NCBI RefSeq assembly: GCF_000011385.1 | Contig: NC_005125.1 | Span: forward strand, 1,798,001 to 1,862,000 | Direction: 5' to 3' | DNA: 64,000 bases | Source of the DNA: Gloeobacter violaceus PCC 7421 | GTDB lineage: Bacteria > Cyanobacteriota > Cyanobacteriia > Gloeobacterales > Gloeobacteraceae | Shown: one piece after another, positions 60,548 to 64,000 of the stretch | How positions within the stretch are numbered: the stretch's first letter is position 1 | Layout: each line of letters starts with the position of its first letter | Made by a program: the position numbers and the translations under genes | Notes under the pieces: generated by a model | The model's input: only the letters and a program-made list of their open reading frames with translations | Told to the model about the DNA's origin: nothing | Databases searched by the model: none

Positions 60548-61020
60548 AGCAGCACCCGCGGAGGCAAAAACCACACCAACCGCCCCTGGTCCTGGGGATG
60601 GAGCAGGTCGATGCGCACCACCCCCGCCTTTTTGATGTCGAACCCCTGCCGGAAGCTCCCCCAAAGCAAAGTCTCCGCCCACGATCCAAGATCGGGCTGA
60701 TGACCCACCAGCCCCACCGCCTGCAGCTCGGGATTGGCCTCCAGCCAGACGCGCAGATCCGACAGAGCGCCGCCTGGGGCCAGAGGAGCGAAGCGCTCCA
60801 GGCGCGGCGCGACGCCTTCGTCGATCAAAATCTCGGCCGTCTGGTGCGCGCGCACGAGGGGGCTGGTGAGCACGATTTGCAGTTTCACGTCCAGTTCAGC
60901 CAGACGCCGGGCGATGCGGCGCGTTTTTTTGCGCCCCTCGTCTGTGAGCATCCGCTCGTCGTCGTTGTCGCGCGTACCACGCTCCTCGGCGATGCCATGC
61001 CGCAGGATAAGAAGATCCAT
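60544..61020 (-). CDS. sixA: SixA-like phosphohistidine phosphatase
   Basis: 158 residues from ATG 61020; upstream sequence of the same open frame is antisense to the Tic22-like gene. The histidine phosphatase motif is LLILRHGIAEERG, TDEGRKKTRRIARRL follows, SPLVRAHQTAEIL has the second Arg, and VGLVGHQPDLGSW the second His. SixA removes phosphate from phosphohistidine proteins such as PtsN/NPr or HPt domains. Coupling to glycerol kinase is unusual. Confidence 0.9.
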   Translation of the reverse strand: MDLLILRHGIAEERGTRDNDDERMLTDEGRKKTRRIARRLAELDVKLQIVLTSPLVRAHQTAEILIDEGVAPRLERFAPLAPGGALSDLRVWLEANPELQAVGLVGHQPDLGSWAETLLWGSFRQGFDIKKAGVVRIDLLHPQDQGRLVWFLPPRVLL

Positions 61021-61083
61021 CGAAGCCCTTCCGGTCGTACCGGCACAATGAGCTAATATATCCCCGTGCAACTGGGTTACACC

Positions 61084-61839
61084 ATGAATTTTTCCGGAGC
61101 CATGCTTTTCCGGTTGGTCGCCTCGGCCCTCGCCGCCCTCGTTTTTTTGTTCCAGGCGTCTTTCGCCTTTGCCCTTTCTGAAGATCAGCTTGTCGCCAAG
61201 CTCAACCTTGTCCCGGTCTTCACCATCGCCGACGCCAAGAACACCCCGCTGCTGCTGGTTCCCAAAAACGACAAGAACACGGCGGTCTTGAACTTCTACC
61301 TGGACCCGGCCCTGGCCAAACAGGCGATGCAGGTGGTAAAGACCCAGAACCCCGACAAGAACAAGACCTACCGGGTAGCAATCACCAGCCTCGGCCAGGC
61401 CTACAAAGTCGCCAAAGACGAACAAAAGAAACAGAGCGCCAAGGTGCGCTTTCAGTTTCTGAGCAGTCCCAAAAGCGTCGAGTATGCTACCGAGTTCTTC
61501 CGCAAAAAGGATCCCAACTTCAAGATGTTTCAAGGGGTGCCGGTGTTCTTTCTTTCCGGTGGCTCGGGCAACGGTATTCTGACGCTCAAGCGCGACGGTC
61601 AGGAGTACCTGCCGATGTTTTTCTCGGAGGTGGACCTGCAGCGTAACCTGCTTGAGCTGCGTAAAGTGCGCTCCGATCTGCCCAAGAACCTCTCCGTCGA
61701 AGCGACCACCCTCGATTCGATCGTCGGCACGATATTGAACGGCAAAAACGACAACGACTCGCAGAAGATCACTTTCGTTCCGGCCAAAGACGCCCTCGAT
61801 TATGCCAAGACCGTCCAGAAGGACGCCAAACCCAAATAG
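61084..61839 (+). CDS. Tic22-like periplasmic protein, copy 1
   Basis: About 251 residues from ATG 61084 (GTG 61066 is possible). A signal peptide ends near FAFA. The mature chain has the Tic22 pattern: KLNLVPVFTIADAKNTPLLLV, AVLNFYLDPALAKQAMQVV, YRVAITSLGQAYKVA, GVPVFFLSG and QEYLPMFFSEVDLQRNLLEL. Cyanobacterial Tic22 proteins work in the periplasm or thylakoid lumen in outer-membrane biogenesis. It is followed by a clear paralogue. Confidence 0.88.
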   Translation: MNFSGAMLFRLVASALAALVFLFQASFAFALSEDQLVAKLNLVPVFTIADAKNTPLLLVPKNDKNTAVLNFYLDPALAKQAMQVVKTQNPDKNKTYRVAITSLGQAYKVAKDEQKKQSAKVRFQFLSSPKSVEYATEFFRKKDPNFKMFQGVPVFFLSGGSGNGILTLKRDGQEYLPMFFSEVDLQRNLLELRKVRSDLPKNLSVEATTLDSIVGTILNGKNDNDSQKITFVPAKDALDYAKTVQKDAKPK

Positions 61840-61934
61840 AGGAACCCCGTTCCCGGTTTTGCCGTCTTGCACTAGGATGACAAGGGCTGCTGTCGGCTCG
61901 TCGTTCAGACAACCTATACATTCCCTGGAGCATC

Positions 61935-62753
61935 ATGCAACAACGTTCACTGCAGAGAGTCGCCGCGTTGGGCTTCGCCGCCTTCCTGACTTCGCTGATG
62001 ACCTGCACGCCCGCCCGGGCGATCCCCGAGGACGAGGTGATCAAAAAGCTCGATTCCGTCCCGGTCTTCTTGATCGCCGATACCAAGGGCAACCCCCTCA
62101 TCGTCACCGTTAAAGACGACAAGACAAAAAAGGACACCTCCATCCTCTGGCTGTTCCTGGACCAGAACGCGGCCAAGGAGGCCTACGGCAATCTCCAAAA
62201 GAGCAACGACAAAGCCGCCAAAGAATCGCAAATCGGTGTGATTAGCCTCGGGCAAGCCTTTAAGGCGGCCAAAGAAGAACAGAAGAAAAAAGAGAACAAA
62301 GTCAATTTCCAATTCCAATCCGACCCCAAGACGGTCACCGCCGCCCTTGATCTGGCCAAGAAGGTCGACCCCAAGACCAAGGACTTCCCGGGCATCCCGG
62401 TTTTCTACGCCATGGGTACCGACGAGAAGACCAAGGCCAAAGGTTTTGTCACCTTCGAAAAGGACAACAAGCAGTACGTGCCGCTGTTCTTCGACAAAGA
62501 CGATCTCGAACGCAACGTCGATCAGATCAAGCGCTCCAAGCCGGAACTGGCCAAGCAGATGAATATCGAGGTCGCTCCCCTCGACGCGGTGGTGGGCAAC
62601 ATGCTCGAAGGCAAGAACGACACCGAATTCAACAAGCTGACCTTCGTGCCTTCATTCAAGGCGGTGGAGTACGTGCAGTCGCTGAAGAAGGCTGCCGCTC
62701 CGGGTGCGGCCCCGGCTTCGGTGACCCCGGCTTCTTCCGCCCCGAAGCCGTAG
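61935..62753 (+). CDS. Tic22-like periplasmic protein, copy 2
   Basis: 272 residues with a signal peptide (cleavage near ARAIP). It shares with copy 1 the order KLDSVPVFLIADTKGNPLIV, LWLFLDQNAAKEAY, IGVISLGQAFKAAKEEQKKK, GIPVFYAMG and KQYVPLFFDKDDLERNVDQI. The tail is Ala/Pro-rich. The two genes are tandem duplicates, 95 bp apart on the same strand. prmC follows 10 bp later. Confidence 0.9.
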   Translation: MQQRSLQRVAALGFAAFLTSLMTCTPARAIPEDEVIKKLDSVPVFLIADTKGNPLIVTVKDDKTKKDTSILWLFLDQNAAKEAYGNLQKSNDKAAKESQIGVISLGQAFKAAKEEQKKKENKVNFQFQSDPKTVTAALDLAKKVDPKTKDFPGIPVFYAMGTDEKTKAKGFVTFEKDNKQYVPLFFDKDDLERNVDQIKRSKPELAKQMNIEVAPLDAVVGNMLEGKNDTEFNKLTFVPSFKAVEYVQSLKKAAAPGAAPASVTPASSAPKP

Positions 62754-62763
62754 CGCTGCGGCG

Positions 62764-63624
62764 GTGAGACAGCCGGCCGACGGTTGGCGGGAGCAAGCCC
62801 TGGCCGAGGCCCGGGTTCACGACATTGATGCGGCCGAAATCGACTACCTGATCGAAGCGGTCACAGGTCTCGACCGGCTGCGGGTACGCCTTGGCGGGCC
62901 ACAAGCACTCGAAGCACACCGCGAAAAGCTCGCCGCCCTTTGGCGTCGGCGTATCGAAGAAGCGATGCCGCTGCAGTACCTGCTGGGCACCGCCCACTGG
63001 CGCGATCTGCAATTGCAGGTGAACCCTGCGGTGCTCATTCCCCGACCGGAGAGCGAGGCGCTGGTGGATGTTGCCGTCGATTTTTGCCGCTCCTGCGCCG
63101 GGGCGCGGGTGGTGGATTTGGGCACCGGTTCCGGGGCAATCGCCGTCGCCGTGGCCCGCGCCCTACCGGGAGCCACCGTCTGGGCGGTGGACGCTTCGGA
63201 GGCGGCTCTCGTGGTGGCAGGAGCCAATATCGAGCGCTACGGGCTTTCTGAACAGGTGCATTTGCTGCGGGGCAACTGGTTTGTACCTTTGCCCACGCAG
63301 CCCTTCGATGCCGTGTTGAGCAACCCGCCCTACATCCCGAGCGCTGAAATTGCCGCACTGATGCCCGAGGTGCGCCTGCACGAACCGCTCTCGGCTCTCG
63401 ACGGCGGTTCAGACGGTCTTGATGCAGTCCGGCAGATTATTGCCGATGCCGCCCGGCATCTGCGGCCGGGCGGCATCCTCGCTCTCGAAGTGATGGCGGG
63501 TCAGGGCCCGACGGTAGTGCAACTATTGGCCCGCGACAGTCGCTACGGCTGTATCCGCACGGTGCGCGACTGGGCGGGGATCGAACGCATCGTGGTTACG
63601 TACGCTTGGGCGAGAGGATCATAA
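62764..63624 (+). CDS. prmC: Release factor glutamine methyltransferase
   Basis: 286 residues from a GTG start. The N-terminal helical domain ([30 protein letters not shown]) precedes the SAM domain [16 protein letters not shown] and the catalytic motif SNPPYIP. It methylates the GGQ Gln of peptide release factors. Its 3' end overlaps that of the convergent infC by 29 bp. Confidence 0.95.
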   Translation: MRQPADGWREQALAEARVHDIDAAEIDYLIEAVTGLDRLRVRLGGPQALEAHREKLAALWRRRIEEAMPLQYLLGTAHWRDLQLQVNPAVLIPRPESEALVDVAVDFCRSCAGARVVDLGTGSGAIAVAVARALPGATVWAVDASEAALVVAGANIERYGLSEQVHLLRGNWFVPLPTQPFDAVLSNPPYIPSAEIAALMPEVRLHEPLSALDGGSDGLDAVRQIIADAARHLRPGGILALEVMAGQGPTVVQLLARDSRYGCIRTVRDWAGIERIVVTYAWARGS

Positions 63625-64000
63625 TCATGTTGCGCCCCTCCACCGAGGGCTCCTGCTGCACCTCGCCGATCTCGGCGGAGTCGGCGGCAAGCTGCATGAG
63701 CAAATCTTTGGCCAGATTGGCATGCTGGATCTCGCGGCCCCGGAACATGATGGTCGCTTTGACCTTGTCGCCGTCTTTGAGAAAGCGGATCGTATCGCGC
63801 AGACGCACCTGGTAATCGTGCTCGCCAATCGTATAGCGCATCTTGACTTCTTTGACGTCGGCGGTGTGCTGTTTCTTGCGCGCTTCTTTGGCCCGTTTCT
63901 CTTGCTCGAATTTGTATTTACCATAATCCATGATCCGGCAGACCGGCGGCTGGGCGTCTTCGCTGACTACCACCAGATCGAGATTGCGTTCCTCGGCAAT
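63596..64000 (-). CDS. infC: Translation initiation factor IF-3 (5' end outside window)
   Basis: 134 C-terminal residues are visible; the gene continues beyond the right edge. The visible start ([36 protein letters not shown]) contains the end of the IF-3 N-domain and its linker. [44 protein letters not shown] is the C-domain. IF-3 separates ribosomal subunits and proofreads initiator tRNA selection. Confidence 0.95.
   Translation of the reverse strand: MAEERNLDLVVVSEDAQPPVCRIMDYGKYKFEQEKRAKEARKKQHTADVKEVKMRYTIGEHDYQVRLRDTIRFLKDGDKVKATIMFRGREIQHANLAKDLLMQLAADSAEIGEVQQEPSVEGRNMIMILSPKRT

Overview
The window is a G+C-rich cyanobacterial chromosome segment. Photosystem II D1 (psbA), Mg-chelatase ChlI, a PAM68-type PSII assembly factor, beta-carotene ketolase CrtW, phytoene synthase CrtB, two Tic22-like proteins and several cyanobacteria-only families place it in Cyanobacteria. 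A CrtW-type ketolase, hopanoid genes, very high G+C and no intact plant-type phytoene desaturase beside crtB point to Gloeobacter (G. violaceus or a close relative). This identification is inferred from gene content recalled from memory; no search was run.

Layout. 1-6.3 kb: a sensor kinase running off the left edge, divergent from a Spy/CpxP-like periplasmic protein, then tRNA-Arg, rpiB, an alpha/beta hydrolase, a graveyard of decayed genes with a damaged toxin-antitoxin pair, and pgi. 6.4-9.4 kb: divergent zinc-uptake genes znuB and znuA around a Zur/Fur-type operator, a small cyanobacterial protein and an RHH/PIN toxin-antitoxin pair. 9.6-18 kb: a channel-pore fragment, pcm, two glutathione-transferase-fold enzymes, a Uma2-like protein, an S9 peptidase, an outer-membrane protein and a 2-TM protein. 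18-31.5 kb: psbA, a YceI protein, an AbrB/PIN pair, a low-G+C two-gene islet of unknown function, a geranylgeranyl-reductase-like flavoprotein, an EGY/S2P-like protease, chlI, trpE, and a TxlA/CcdA thiol-relay operon. 31.6-37.6 kb: a saccharopine-dehydrogenase-like protein, a fourth toxin-antitoxin pair, an IS5-type remnant, a PadR regulator under a 22-bp perfect palindrome, an intact IS630-type element, crtW and def. 37.6-48.6 kb: rbsC-like permease with lnt, sfsA with a metallo-beta-lactamase-fold gene, a SigG-like ECF sigma/anti-sigma/periplasmic cassette, and PAM68 with DAHP synthase. 48.6-64 kb: crtB preceded by what I read as a relic of crtP, a PD-(D/E)XK nuclease, two tandem Thr-rich lipoproteins, tRNA-Gly, an operon of RND permease, hpnA, hpnH and a (6-4)/animal-type photolyase homologue, then sixA-glpK, tandem Tic22 genes, prmC and the start-truncated infC.

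The most important observation is at 49075-49332. An 85-codon frame aligns without gaps to the N-terminus of cyanobacterial CrtP (Pds), then continues without gaps into the extreme C-terminus of CrtP. About 400 internal codons are missing, and the frame overlaps the crtB start. It looks like an in-frame deletion fossil of the desaturase that this lineage is thought to lack, possibly retained as a translational leader for crtB. Other items of note are a eukaryote-like photolyase inside a hopanoid operon, a compact RND pump lacking docking subdomains, a ~240-bp dispersed repeat in two copies, the PadR palindrome, and znuA reading through its antisense neighbour.
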